Of a stretch of DNA of 14,394 nt, positions 6,945 to 13,580 are shown piece after piece. The stretch is from Candidatus Latescibacterota bacterium (GTDB lineage: Bacteria; Latescibacterota; UBA2968; UBA8231). The position numbers and the translations under genes were made by a program. The notes under the pieces were generated by a model. That model was given only the letters and a program-made list of their open reading frames with translations, did no database searches and was not told where the DNA came from. The DNA lies in assembly GCA_003529325.1 (NCBI GenBank), contig DPVW01000243.1, positions 5,380 to 19,773 on the forward strand. The letters run 5' to 3'. Every line of letters starts with the position of its first letter. Within the stretch, counting starts at the first letter, position 1.

Positions 6945-8665
6945 AGCAGCTCCAGTTTTCGGGTTGTCACTTCCAGTGTGCGATGGCGGTTGATGGCTGC
7001 AGCTAGTTCGTGGCGGCGAAACATGGCCAGATCACCACAAGGAAAGGGGGTCAGGGAGTCGAGGCCACCGGTGGCGATGGCCGTCTCCACGAGAGCGAGA
7101 ATGTCGGCCAGAAATCGGTGGCCGTCCATGTATTGTCGGGCGAACAGGATGGCGGCGGCGATGGCCCGCGTCTGTCCTGCATCTACCAGTTGGGCCACAG
7201 CACTCAGGTCGATGTCACACGTTCCCAGTTGCAGCTGCGCGTGGCCTCTCACTTTGTAGCTCTGCATTCGTCGCCCCTGGCGTGGGTCGATGCTTTGAGC
7301 GAGGGGGGCCCGTGCGGAATGTAGCGCAAATGCAGGCAACGTGCGCCGCCGACTGCCACTGGCGGCGGCGATGGCATGGGCGCGGTCGGTGACGTCACGG
7401 GGTCGGTAGGACTCCATGGCGATGACGGTGTCGGCGACATCGAAGTAGTCACCACTGCCCCCCATGACCAGAATCGTGGAGACAGCGTAGTCGTCATACA
7501 GCGCCCGTATGCGATCGACGAAGGGCGTGATCGGTTCGTTGGCCGTGGCGATGAGTTGCTGCATCCGCTCGTCACGGATCATGAAGTTTGTCGCCGACGT
7601 GTCCTCGTCCACGAGCAGCACGTGCGCGCCGGCTTCGATAGCTTCGACGATGTTCGCCGCCTGCGATGTGGAGCCCGAAGCGTCGTCGGTACAGAATGCA
7701 TTGGGATCGCCGTCGCAGGGCAACTCGCCGATGAAGGGGGACAGATCGACGCCAACCGTACGACGGCCACTCTCGGCGCGGATGGTGACGGCGCTGGCAT
7801 CGGTTACGACCCGTTCGCGGCCATCGCCGTGGCGATGATCGTAGACGCCTCTGGCGAGTGCGTCGAGGAGGGTGGACTTGCCGTGGAAGCCGCCGCCAAC
7901 GATGAGGGTGATCCCTGTTGGGATGCCGAGACCGGTGACTGTTCCCGCATTCGGGGTTTGTAGTTGCACACGCAGGCTGTCGGGGGCGCTGAAGGGGATG
8001 GCGGTATCCGCCATGGGACGGTCATCGACACCGGAGTGCCGCGGCAGCACGGCGTCATCTCCGATGAAGGCGACCAAACCCCGCGCGTGAAGTTGTCGGC
8101 GCAGAGCGTCGGTGTCCTCTGCCGACCGCGTGCAGGCGTCGATCTCGGCTGTTTGCGATTCGTCGAAGCAGAGACTGCGCATAACGACGGCGGGTAAACG
8201 CGTGCACAGCAGGTCGATGGCGGCGTCGCCGAGGATGCGCCGGCCCGCGGCGGGCAGGCCGACGACGAACCGGGCCTCCAGGTATTCGTCATCGATCTGA
8301 ATGCACGAACGTTGCAGCAGCTGTTGTCCCGGGCGGTCGATGTCGATGAGACCGGAGTGCCCGGAACCGAGTCGCTGTGCATGCTCATCGACGCACCGGG
8401 CGAAGCGGTCGGCGAGCCAGCAGCTCAGAGCACGTCGACGGGGTTCGGGATGCAGCGCCGTCTGGGGGAACCCGGACAGTTGTTGTGGCAGGCGTACATG
8501 TACCCGGGAGGGGGCGGCGAATGGATCGCCCTGGACGTGGTCGAAACCGAGCAGGTAGGGTGTGTCATCAGTACCCTGCCAGTCTCCCCGCAACTCGCCG
8601 TAGGCTCGATAGCTGCTGCCGTCGAGGCGCTCGAGCAGCGTTCTTAGTGCGGCAAAATCCTTCAT
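6941..8665 (-). CDS. COG3044-type P-loop ATPase ('predicted ATPase of the ABC class')
   Basis: This 574-residue soluble protein has the features I associate with the poorly characterised ABC_ATPase family (COG3044). An N-terminal domain (about 1-240) contains a conserved-looking stretch QLLQRSCIQI...EARFVVGLPA. The ATPase core has Walker A GGGFHGKST (257-265), a signature-like SGSTSQAANI (330-339), Walker B HVLLVDEDT (348-356), then SATNFMIRD (357-365) and STILVMGGSGDYFDVAD (396-412). The C-terminal region (about 465-574) is helical. The cellular role of the family is unknown to me. It heads operon A, with an ATG at 8665 and no ribosome site upstream. Its -10 box ends 6 bases before the ATG, so it is probably leaderless. 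The next gene overlaps its stop (TTGA), tying it to the ABC transporter subunits, though it is not a typical transporter nucleotide-binding domain. It is full length and intact. Confidence 0.88.
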   Translation of the reverse strand: MKDFAALRTLLERLDGSSYRAYGELRGDWQGTDDTPYLLGFDHVQGDPFAAPSRVHVRLPQQLSGFPQTALHPEPRRRALSCWLADRFARCVDEHAQRLGSGHSGLIDIDRPGQQLLQRSCIQIDDEYLEARFVVGLPAAGRRILGDAAIDLLCTRLPAVVMRSLCFDESQTAEIDACTRSAEDTDALRRQLHARGLVAFIGDDAVLPRHSGVDDRPMADTAIPFSAPDSLRVQLQTPNAGTVTGLGIPTGITLIVGGGFHGKSTLLDALARGVYDHRHGDGRERVVTDASAVTIRAESGRRTVGVDLSPFIGELPCDGDPNAFCTDDASGSTSQAANIVEAIEAGAHVLLVDEDTSATNFMIRDERMQQLIATANEPITPFVDRIRALYDDYAVSTILVMGGSGDYFDVADTVIAMESYRPRDVTDRAHAIAAASGSRRRTLPAFALHSARAPLAQSIDPRQGRRMQSYKVRGHAQLQLGTCDIDLSAVAQLVDAGQTRAIAAAILFARQYMDGHRFLADILALVETAIATGGLDSLTPFPCGDLAMFRRHELAAAINRHRTLEVTTRKLELL

Positions 8666-8709
8666 CTATATATTGTACGCTTCACTCTTGAAGACGGGGA
8701 GGACGAGAC
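8664..8709. promoter_or_regulatory. Divergent promoter region between operon A and the Rieske-fusion gene
   Basis: The only AT-rich stretch here (8664-8677) can serve both strands. On the minus strand TACAAT (8677-8672) is a good -10 box, and the expected transcript start falls at or next to the A of the ATG at 8665, predicting a leaderless mRNA. On the plus strand TATATT (8669-8674) overlaps it and would start transcription near 8681. That gives a short leader containing GGGGAGGA (8696-8703), a strong ribosome site 7 bases before the GTG at 8710. I see no convincing -35 box on either strand. The two -10 boxes share DNA, so the two directions should compete. Confidence 0.5.
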
Positions 8710-9360
8710 GTGGCCGAGGAAGAACTCAGTGGACTCAAGTGGTTGTCCCGCGAACGACCGGAGGCCATGCAGCACCTGCTCGCCTTCTTCCGTGAGTCGG
8801 GGCAACATCTCGATCCCAAGACGCGCTTCCTGATCTCCATCGTCACCAAGGTCGTGCGCCTGTCCGAGCGTGGTCTGCGCCAGTATATCCCCCGCGCCAT
8901 ACGGGAGGGGGCGACACCCGACGAGGTCCTCGACGCAATTCTGTGCGCCTACCCGGCTGCGGGATTGACGAATGTGATCGATGCTGTGCAGGTGCTGCGC
9001 TCCCTCGATCTGGATTCGGTCGCTGCGACTACGACGCCAGCCCCTGCGGTCGAGGCGCCGGAGTGGGTGAATGTGGGACCCGTCGATGACATCCCTGTTG
9101 GCACGGTGACGGTTGTGGAGGCTCGTGGCCGCGCCGTGGCATTGTACAATGTGGCGGGCAAGATCTACGCCACGGACAATGCATGTCTGCATCAGGGCGG
9201 CGAACTGGGCTGCGGCGCTCTCGATGGATCCGTCGTCACCTGTCACCGCCATGGCTGGCAATTTGACGTGACCACGGGAGACTGTCTGACCCGCCCCGGT
9301 GAGCAGGTGCAGAGCTTTGCGGCGCGTGTCGAGGACGGCGAGATCAGCCTGTTGTTATAG
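8710..9360 (+). CDS. Carboxymuconolactone-decarboxylase-like domain fused to a Rieske [2Fe-2S] domain
   Basis: The GTG at 8710 follows a strong ribosome site (GGGGAGGA at 8696-8703). The 216-residue protein has two parts. Residues ~30-98 look like an AhpD/carboxymuconolactone decarboxylase helical fold (LDPKTRFLISIV..., AIREGATPDEVLDAIL). The place where active members carry CxxC and a His reads SERGLRQY, so the redox cysteines and His are gone. After a Thr/Pro/Ala-rich linker (~103-117), residues ~118-216 form a Rieske domain with Cys159-x-His161 and Cys178-x2-His181, separated by 16 residues. That is a complete [2Fe-2S] ligand set of the small ferredoxin/NirD type. The likely role is cytosolic electron transfer, with the helical part for oligomerisation or docking. 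It is divergent from operon A and ends 10 bp from the convergent Nudix gene. The redox partner is not in the window. Confidence 0.85.
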   Translation: MAEEELSGLKWLSRERPEAMQHLLAFFRESGQHLDPKTRFLISIVTKVVRLSERGLRQYIPRAIREGATPDEVLDAILCAYPAAGLTNVIDAVQVLRSLDLDSVAATTTPAPAVEAPEWVNVGPVDDIPVGTVTVVEARGRAVALYNVAGKIYATDNACLHQGGELGCGALDGSVVTCHRHGWQFDVTTGDCLTRPGEQVQSFAARVEDGEISLLL

Positions 9361-9370
9361 TGCTCGCCCA

Positions 9371-10033
9371 TCACGCGAAGTGGATGGGATCCACACGCCC
9401 ATCGCGCAGCCAGCTGTCGATGGCGGCCAGGCTGCGACGGAAGGTGTCGAGGATTTCGTCGGGATAGCCGTGGACTGCGCCCTCATGGAGGTCGATGATT
9501 TGCTCGCTACCCCCGTCACGCAGGTAACGAGCTGTCGCCGGTAGTTGCCGACGCCGCCGGTGAACGAGATCGGTAAAACCATCGAGATCGACCTCAACGA
9601 AACCATCGACCTCGTCGGAGAACTGCATGGCGCCAATGGCGAGGGACTGTGGGTAGAGGAGTAAGTGCTGCAGGACCCGTCGGCACTGACTCCGTGGTCG
9701 TTCGACTCGATTCGAGGTGAGGTGAATGAACTCATTCGCCTCGGTCTGCAGACCCACCTCTTCCACCAATTCACGCCGAATCGCGTCGATCGCCGTTTCG
9801 CCAGCACCCACATGGCCACCAGCGAGGGCGTCCACCTGCTGTGCGAAGGGATCGTCCGCCCGGCCCCGCTGTTGCAGCAGCATGCGCCGTTTTCCCGCCG
9901 ATTCCCACGCCGACCAGACGAAGACGATGGCGTGCCAGTCGTGATGGCGATGCACCTGGGCGCGCGTCTTCTGTCCGACGATGCGCAGATCTTCGCCATC
10001 AAGAACGTCGAGTAGCTCTTCGTCGTCAGCCAA
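9371..10033 (-). CDS. Nudix hydrolase (YfcD/IPP-isomerase-like layout)
   Basis: I place the start at TTG 10033, which overlaps the end of the rhomboid gene (TGA 10028-10026) and puts the typical N-terminal ADDEELLDVLD immediately after it. No clear ribosome site is visible, so coupling with rhomboid translation is likely. The upstream frame is open to 10177 but reads as low-quality sequence over the rhomboid gene. The 220-residue product carries a perfect Nudix box at 73-95: Gly73, Glu79, Arg87-Glu88-Leu89, Glu91-Glu92, Gly94. The TRAQVHRHHDWHAIVFVW stretch before it is like the YfcD/IDI branch (R..VH...W H). The family hydrolyses nucleoside or other diphosphates with Mg2+; the substrate here is open. 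The long C-terminal part (about 145-220) is more than a minimal Nudix domain. Confidence 0.82.
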   Translation of the reverse strand: MADDEELLDVLDGEDLRIVGQKTRAQVHRHHDWHAIVFVWSAWESAGKRRMLLQQRGRADDPFAQQVDALAGGHVGAGETAIDAIRRELVEEVGLQTEANEFIHLTSNRVERPRSQCRRVLQHLLLYPQSLAIGAMQFSDEVDGFVEVDLDGFTDLVHRRRRQLPATARYLRDGGSEQIIDLHEGAVHGYPDEILDTFRRSLAAIDSWLRDGRVDPIHFA

Positions 10034-10829
10034 TCGTGGCAAGAAACTGCAGGGCGAAGGCCAGGACCGTGAGCAGCGCACAGACGCCGGCCAGCACGTA
10101 AGCACCGAGGCCTTCGCGATCATTCGGTGTGCGGCTGAAGAGCCACGCCATGGCGTAACCGCCGATAAATCCGCCACCGTGGGCCCAGTTGTCGATGCCG
10201 GGCATGATGATGCCGAAGACGAACATGATCAGCGCCCATTGCAGATACTGACGGGTGAACATATCCGAGCCGATACGACGGCCGTAGACGATGGCAGCCG
10301 CCAGCAGACCGAAGATGGAACCAGAGGCGCCAAGGGTGAGGGGCGAACCCATCATCGTCGACGCGATGAAGCCGACGGCGCCGGCGACGGTGAAGATGAC
10401 GAACAACCTGAATGGGCCGAAGAGTTCCTCGACGACGGGACCGAGTTGTCGTACCCACATCATGTTGAAGAAGATGTGCAGCAGGTTGCCATGCAGATAG
10501 ATGGCGGTAATCACCGTCCACCAGCGGCCATATCTGCCGACGGGGATCCCGCCCGTGGCGCCGGCGTCGAAGGAGGCGCGCCCACTGGGTGAAAGAATCT
10601 CCATCATGCCCGACGGTTGCAGGATGGCACCTGGATCGAGTGCCAGGCACAGCAGGTAGAGGGCGCCACAGATGACGGTGATGATATGCGGAAAGTCTAG
10701 ACTGATGCCGAGTTTGCGGAAGCGACTGGCGAGGCCGAACATGCCAGGTCGAACCTGGCCGCAATGATGGCAACGCGGAACGTCATCGCTGATGAGCTTG
10801 TGACAACTTGGGCAGAGGATGGCAGGCAT
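10026..10829 (-). CDS. Rhomboid-family intramembrane serine protease with N-terminal zinc ribbon
   Basis: This 267-residue membrane protein starts with a small zinc ribbon (Cys6-x2-Cys9 and Cys20-x2-Cys23), then about six to seven transmembrane helices. Rhomboid landmarks are present: HGNLLHIFFNMMWV with His118 and Asn122 (oxyanion region), GASGSIFG with the nucleophile Ser169, and DNWAHGGGFIGG with the dyad His217. All catalytic residues are intact, so it should be an active intramembrane protease releasing a membrane-anchored substrate. The ATG at 10829 is 8 bases after the TAG of the Gfo/Idh/MocA gene, and the Nudix gene overlaps its stop. The substrate is unknown; single-span anchored proteins such as the DUF4340-like one in this window would be formal candidates only. 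Confidence 0.92.
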   Translation of the reverse strand: MPAILCPSCHKLISDDVPRCHHCGQVRPGMFGLASRFRKLGISLDFPHIITVICGALYLLCLALDPGAILQPSGMMEILSPSGRASFDAGATGGIPVGRYGRWWTVITAIYLHGNLLHIFFNMMWVRQLGPVVEELFGPFRLFVIFTVAGAVGFIASTMMGSPLTLGASGSIFGLLAAAIVYGRRIGSDMFTRQYLQWALIMFVFGIIMPGIDNWAHGGGFIGGYAMAWLFSRTPNDREGLGAYVLAGVCALLTVLAFALQFLATIG

Positions 10830-10837
10830 CGAGTTCT

Positions 10838-12103
10838 CTAGATCCCCAGACTGTCGTTGATGTCGGCCTGGTAGGCGTTGAGCTCATCATTGAGGACTTC
10901 GTCGACCGTGACGGACCGCCCCGCGACCTGCGATTCCATCCAGGCGTAGGCGATGGCGACGGAGCGCTGGCCCTGGGCACCACTTACTTCGGGGTGGCCG
11001 GATTGACCCTGGATGGCGAGACCGAAGTCGGCATACTCCACGGCGATCAGCTTGCGATCCGTCTCCACGAATTCGAAGGAGTACTCGAACAAGCGGTCGC
11101 CACCAAACAAGGCTGCCGTCGCTGCATCGAGTCGAAACTCCGGCACCAGATCCAGCAGCGCCGCGCCGGACTCCGCATCCTGCCCGGGGAGGTGCAGAGT
11201 GAGTCGGCGGCCACTGCGATCACCAGGAAGATCCATCGACCCACGACTGCCGAAGATGGCCCGTTTCCACATGCCCTCACCACGTGAGGCGTGGTCCTCG
11301 ATATAGGAGACGACGGCACCCGACTCGAAGAGCATGGTCGAATAACCTGCATCGTCGGCGGTTGCCTCAAATTTTGCAGGCATGTCTGTCTGCCAGCGCT
11401 CGTAGACGCCACCGCCTTTGGTGACGCCCTTGCCGGCGACGGGGTTCTTGCGCGTTTTCTCGTGCAGCCGTGTCTGTGCATAAATCGTCGAAGCCGGACC
11501 CAGATAATATTCGAGGATGTCCGCAAAATGCACACCCACGTCGAGCAGGACACCACTGGCATCTTTCTGGTGCCGCCAGACCGAGATCAGCATGCCATCG
11601 CCACCACCCATCGTGTGGTGCAACATGAGGCGGGGATCGCCGATAACGCCACTGTCCAGCAATGCTTTGCCGAGGCGGTTGATCGGGTCGCGCCGGTAAT
11701 TTTCGGCGGTGGACAACACCCTGTCATGTCGCGCGGCGGCCTGCACCATCAACTGGCAGGCGCGCGCTGTCAGACCCAGGGGTTTTTCGCTCATCACGTG
11801 CCAGCCACGTTCGAAGGCTTCGACGGCGACGGTGTGGTGATAGCGTGGCGTCGTCGTCAGGTCGATGGCGGCCACATCGGTGGCGGCGGCGAGTGCCTCG
11901 AGGTTGCCGGCAACGGCGGGGCGTGTGCCGAGCAGTTCGGCTGCCTGATCGGCGAGACTGTTGGCGTTGCCCTCGTCCGGGTCACAGGCACCGACCAGGG
12001 CAAAGGGAGACAGGCCGGCGCGGGTCAACTCGGCGAGTCCATACATGTGCCGGTGGCCCATACCGCCACAGCCGACGATGGCGAGAGGAATGGTTTCTGT
12101 CAT
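10838..12103 (-). CDS. Gfo/Idh/MocA family NAD(P)-dependent oxidoreductase
   Basis: The 421-residue protein has an N-terminal Rossmann fold with GCGGMG (11-16) for nucleotide binding, followed by SEKPLG (105-110), the catalytic-Lys motif EKP of the family. The C-terminal substrate domain carries DVGVHFADILEYYLG, with Asp188 and His192 in the positions of the DxxxH catalytic pair. Members oxidise or reduce sugars, inositols and related polyols in the cytosol. It follows the mandelate racemase-type dehydratase by 11 bases, which suggests a shared sugar or sugar-acid pathway. An insertion around 214-245 (Lys/Gly-rich, KNPVAGKGVTKGGG) is somewhat longer than in small family members. No features decide between NAD and NADP. 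Full length and intact. Confidence 0.92.
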   Translation of the reverse strand: MTETIPLAIVGCGGMGHRHMYGLAELTRAGLSPFALVGACDPDEGNANSLADQAAELLGTRPAVAGNLEALAAATDVAAIDLTTTPRYHHTVAVEAFERGWHVMSEKPLGLTARACQLMVQAAARHDRVLSTAENYRRDPINRLGKALLDSGVIGDPRLMLHHTMGGGDGMLISVWRHQKDASGVLLDVGVHFADILEYYLGPASTIYAQTRLHEKTRKNPVAGKGVTKGGGVYERWQTDMPAKFEATADDAGYSTMLFESGAVVSYIEDHASRGEGMWKRAIFGSRGSMDLPGDRSGRRLTLHLPGQDAESGAALLDLVPEFRLDAATAALFGGDRLFEYSFEFVETDRKLIAVEYADFGLAIQGQSGHPEVSGAQGQRSVAIAYAWMESQVAGRSVTVDEVLNDELNAYQADINDSLGI

Positions 12104-12114
12104 ATAGGGTTTCT

Positions 12115-13254
12115 CTAGAGATCAGACGGGGTCAGGTCCATCCCGGAGTAACGCTTGACGCCCTCGGCATTCCAAACCAGCCCGAGGCCGGGTGCCTCCG
12201 AAATCGACAGACAGCCTTCCTCATCTAGGGAAAAAGGCTGCTCCACGAGGTCTTCAATGTACGGGGCGGGGGTGATGTACTCCACCCAACGGGCTGTGGG
12301 CACGGCGGCGACGAGCTGCAGATCGGCGGCCAGACCGATGGCGGTATTCCATCCATGCGGGACAAAGAGGATGGAATGATCATAGGCGTGCATGGCGATG
12401 CGGAATTCTTCGGTGAGGCCACCCACTTTGGTCACATCCGGTTGGATATAATCGACGGCGCGCTGTTCGATCCACGGCATGAAGGCCTGCCTCCGGGTCA
12501 GGACTTCACAACTGGTGATCGGCAGCCGCGCATTTTCGGTCAGTTTGATGTACCCCGCCAGGTCGTCGGGGCGGAGGGCTTCTTCGAACCAGGTGATGTC
12601 GAAGTCGGTCAGCATCTCTGACGTCGTCAGCGCCCACTTGTAGCCATGGGGCCAGTAGCGGTCGGAGCCACCGGCATCGACCATCAGTTCGACATCCGGT
12701 CCCACCGTGTCGCGGGCGGTGCGCACGATCAGTTCGTCCATCTGCCGCGACTCCCGGCCAAAGGGCCCCCAACCCATCTTGATGGCGCGGAAGCCCCGCT
12801 GGATGGCGTCTTCGAGACGCGGCACGAGCACCTCCGGTTCGGCCATCAGCAAGGAGCCATAGGGTTTGATGCGGTCGCGGTAACGGCCACCCAACAGACG
12901 CGAAATCGGCTGACCGGTGACCTTGCCGAAGATGTCCCAGAGAGCGATATCGATACCGGAGATGAAGTGGGTGATGGCGCCGCCGCGGCCCTGCCAGAAC
13001 GTGGACTGATGCAATTTTTCGGCGACGCGTGCGGGTTCGATGGCACATTCACCCAGCGCCAATGGCCGCAGGATGCCGAGGGCACCTTCGCACATTTTCA
13101 GCGAGGTGTAGATGGAACCGAGACCGGTGACACCCTCATCGGTGACAACCTCCACCAGCGTGTGCAGATTTTCCGCCTCCTGGAATCCCTGATCCCAACC
13201 GCCGTCCATGGTGGCCCCGGTGAGCGGCAGCAGGCGAATATCGGTGATCTTCAT
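12115..13254 (-). CDS. Mandelate racemase/muconate lactonizing enzyme (enolase superfamily), likely sugar-acid dehydratase
   Basis: The start is ATG 13254, with GAAAGG 8 bases upstream. The frame opens further upstream at 13383, but that extension covers a gene remnant. The 379-residue protein has the capping domain plus barrel of the superfamily. Metal ligands are Asp193, Glu224 and Glu250. The His-Asp dyad is His300 (VPHGWN) and Asp273 (QPDVTKVGG), and Glu325 (WVEY) sits where mandelate racemase has its electrophilic Glu. The usual KxK motif reads Lys159-Met-Gly161, so the second Lys, the other-face base in mandelate racemase, is missing. One-base chemistry from the His-Asp dyad fits a dehydratase better than a racemase. 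The signature DIALWDIFGKVTGQP...LLGG (102-123) is present. The next gene downstream, a Gfo/Idh/MocA dehydrogenase, fits a sugar-acid route. The exact substrate cannot be assigned. Confidence 0.9.
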   Translation of the reverse strand: MKITDIRLLPLTGATMDGGWDQGFQEAENLHTLVEVVTDEGVTGLGSIYTSLKMCEGALGILRPLALGECAIEPARVAEKLHQSTFWQGRGGAITHFISGIDIALWDIFGKVTGQPISRLLGGRYRDRIKPYGSLLMAEPEVLVPRLEDAIQRGFRAIKMGWGPFGRESRQMDELIVRTARDTVGPDVELMVDAGGSDRYWPHGYKWALTTSEMLTDFDITWFEEALRPDDLAGYIKLTENARLPITSCEVLTRRQAFMPWIEQRAVDYIQPDVTKVGGLTEEFRIAMHAYDHSILFVPHGWNTAIGLAADLQLVAAVPTARWVEYITPAPYIEDLVEQPFSLDEEGCLSISEAPGLGLVWNAEGVKRYSGMDLTPSDL

Positions 13255-13420
13255 CGTGTGGGCCTTTCGTTGCCTCTCTTGAAATTCTTCGGGCGACCCC
13301 GGCGCGCTGCAGAAATCCGCGGGCCGAGTCGCCGGCGAGGGTGACGACATGGCGATGCTGATGGTAGATGAAAACGCGGTCATCTTTTACCAGTTGAAAG
13401 CGGAAGGGTTCGTCAGCCAC
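13251..13420 (-). pseudogene. Frameshifted remnant of a small conserved protein ('NFKRGNER' family)
   Basis: A GTG at 13420 with GGGAGG (13435-13430) upstream starts VADEPFRFQLVKDDRVFIY, followed by RHVVTLAGDSARGFLQR. This looks like a ~70-residue family of unknown function that I recall from Actinobacteria and Chloroflexota (pattern VFIYxxGRxVTTLxGxxAxxFLxR..., ending TGNFKRGNER). In the GTG frame the family's end is missing, but shifted by one base the sequence reads PKNFKRGNERPTR and stops with TGA 13253-13251. That stop overlaps the dehydratase ATG as ATGA, which shows it was the original reading frame. About 13 codons between FLQR and NFKRGNER are gone, so an out-of-frame deletion of roughly 37-41 bases near 13300 is the simplest explanation. 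Family recall is from memory. Confidence 0.6.
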
Positions 13421-13580
13421 TGAAGGCGACCTCCCAGGCAAATCCGTCAGCGTCAACAAAGTAGCCGCTTCCCATTCGGTTCGGGGTAGAAGGACAAAGC
13501 GAAGGACACCAAGAAACTGCAATCCCGTGGGCATGCAACCCTGCGAGCAGCCGATCGGCCCCCTGCTGGCTCTGTCGTTC
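13413..13580 (-). pseudogene. C-terminal remnant of a VOC (glyoxalase/bleomycin-resistance) protein
   Basis: One frame reads GADRLLAGLHAHGIAVSW, then a short variable part, then GSGYFVDADGFAWEVAFSG and a stop at 13415-13413. This is the classical ending of VOC proteins (a helix of type DxLLAxLxAxGI, then YFxDPDGFxWEVA). The stop overlaps the GTG of the next small gene (GTGGCTGA), as expected in an operon. Only about 50 residues are recognisable, whereas a VOC domain has about 110-130. Upstream, the frame merely runs antisense into the nucleotidyltransferase gene and no N-terminal half is seen. It is probably a gene truncated at its 5' side by the rearrangement that placed the nucleotidyltransferase gene here. 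Confidence 0.5.

Noticed and set aside
9380..9394. Perfect 6-bp inverted repeat GTGGAT-GGG-ATCCAC 20 bases after the Rieske-fusion stop
   Set aside because: It has no T-run on either strand and lies inside the Nudix coding end, so I do not call it an intrinsic terminator.
11291..12118. Plus-strand open frame of 275 codons opposite the Gfo/Idh/MocA gene
   Set aside because: Low-information antisense translation; no ribosome site or promoter, and the minus-strand gene is complete.
12646..13344. Plus-strand open frame of 232 codons opposite the dehydratase gene
   Set aside because: The opposite strand carries a complete enolase-superfamily enzyme with all catalytic residues; the plus-strand translation shows no family features.
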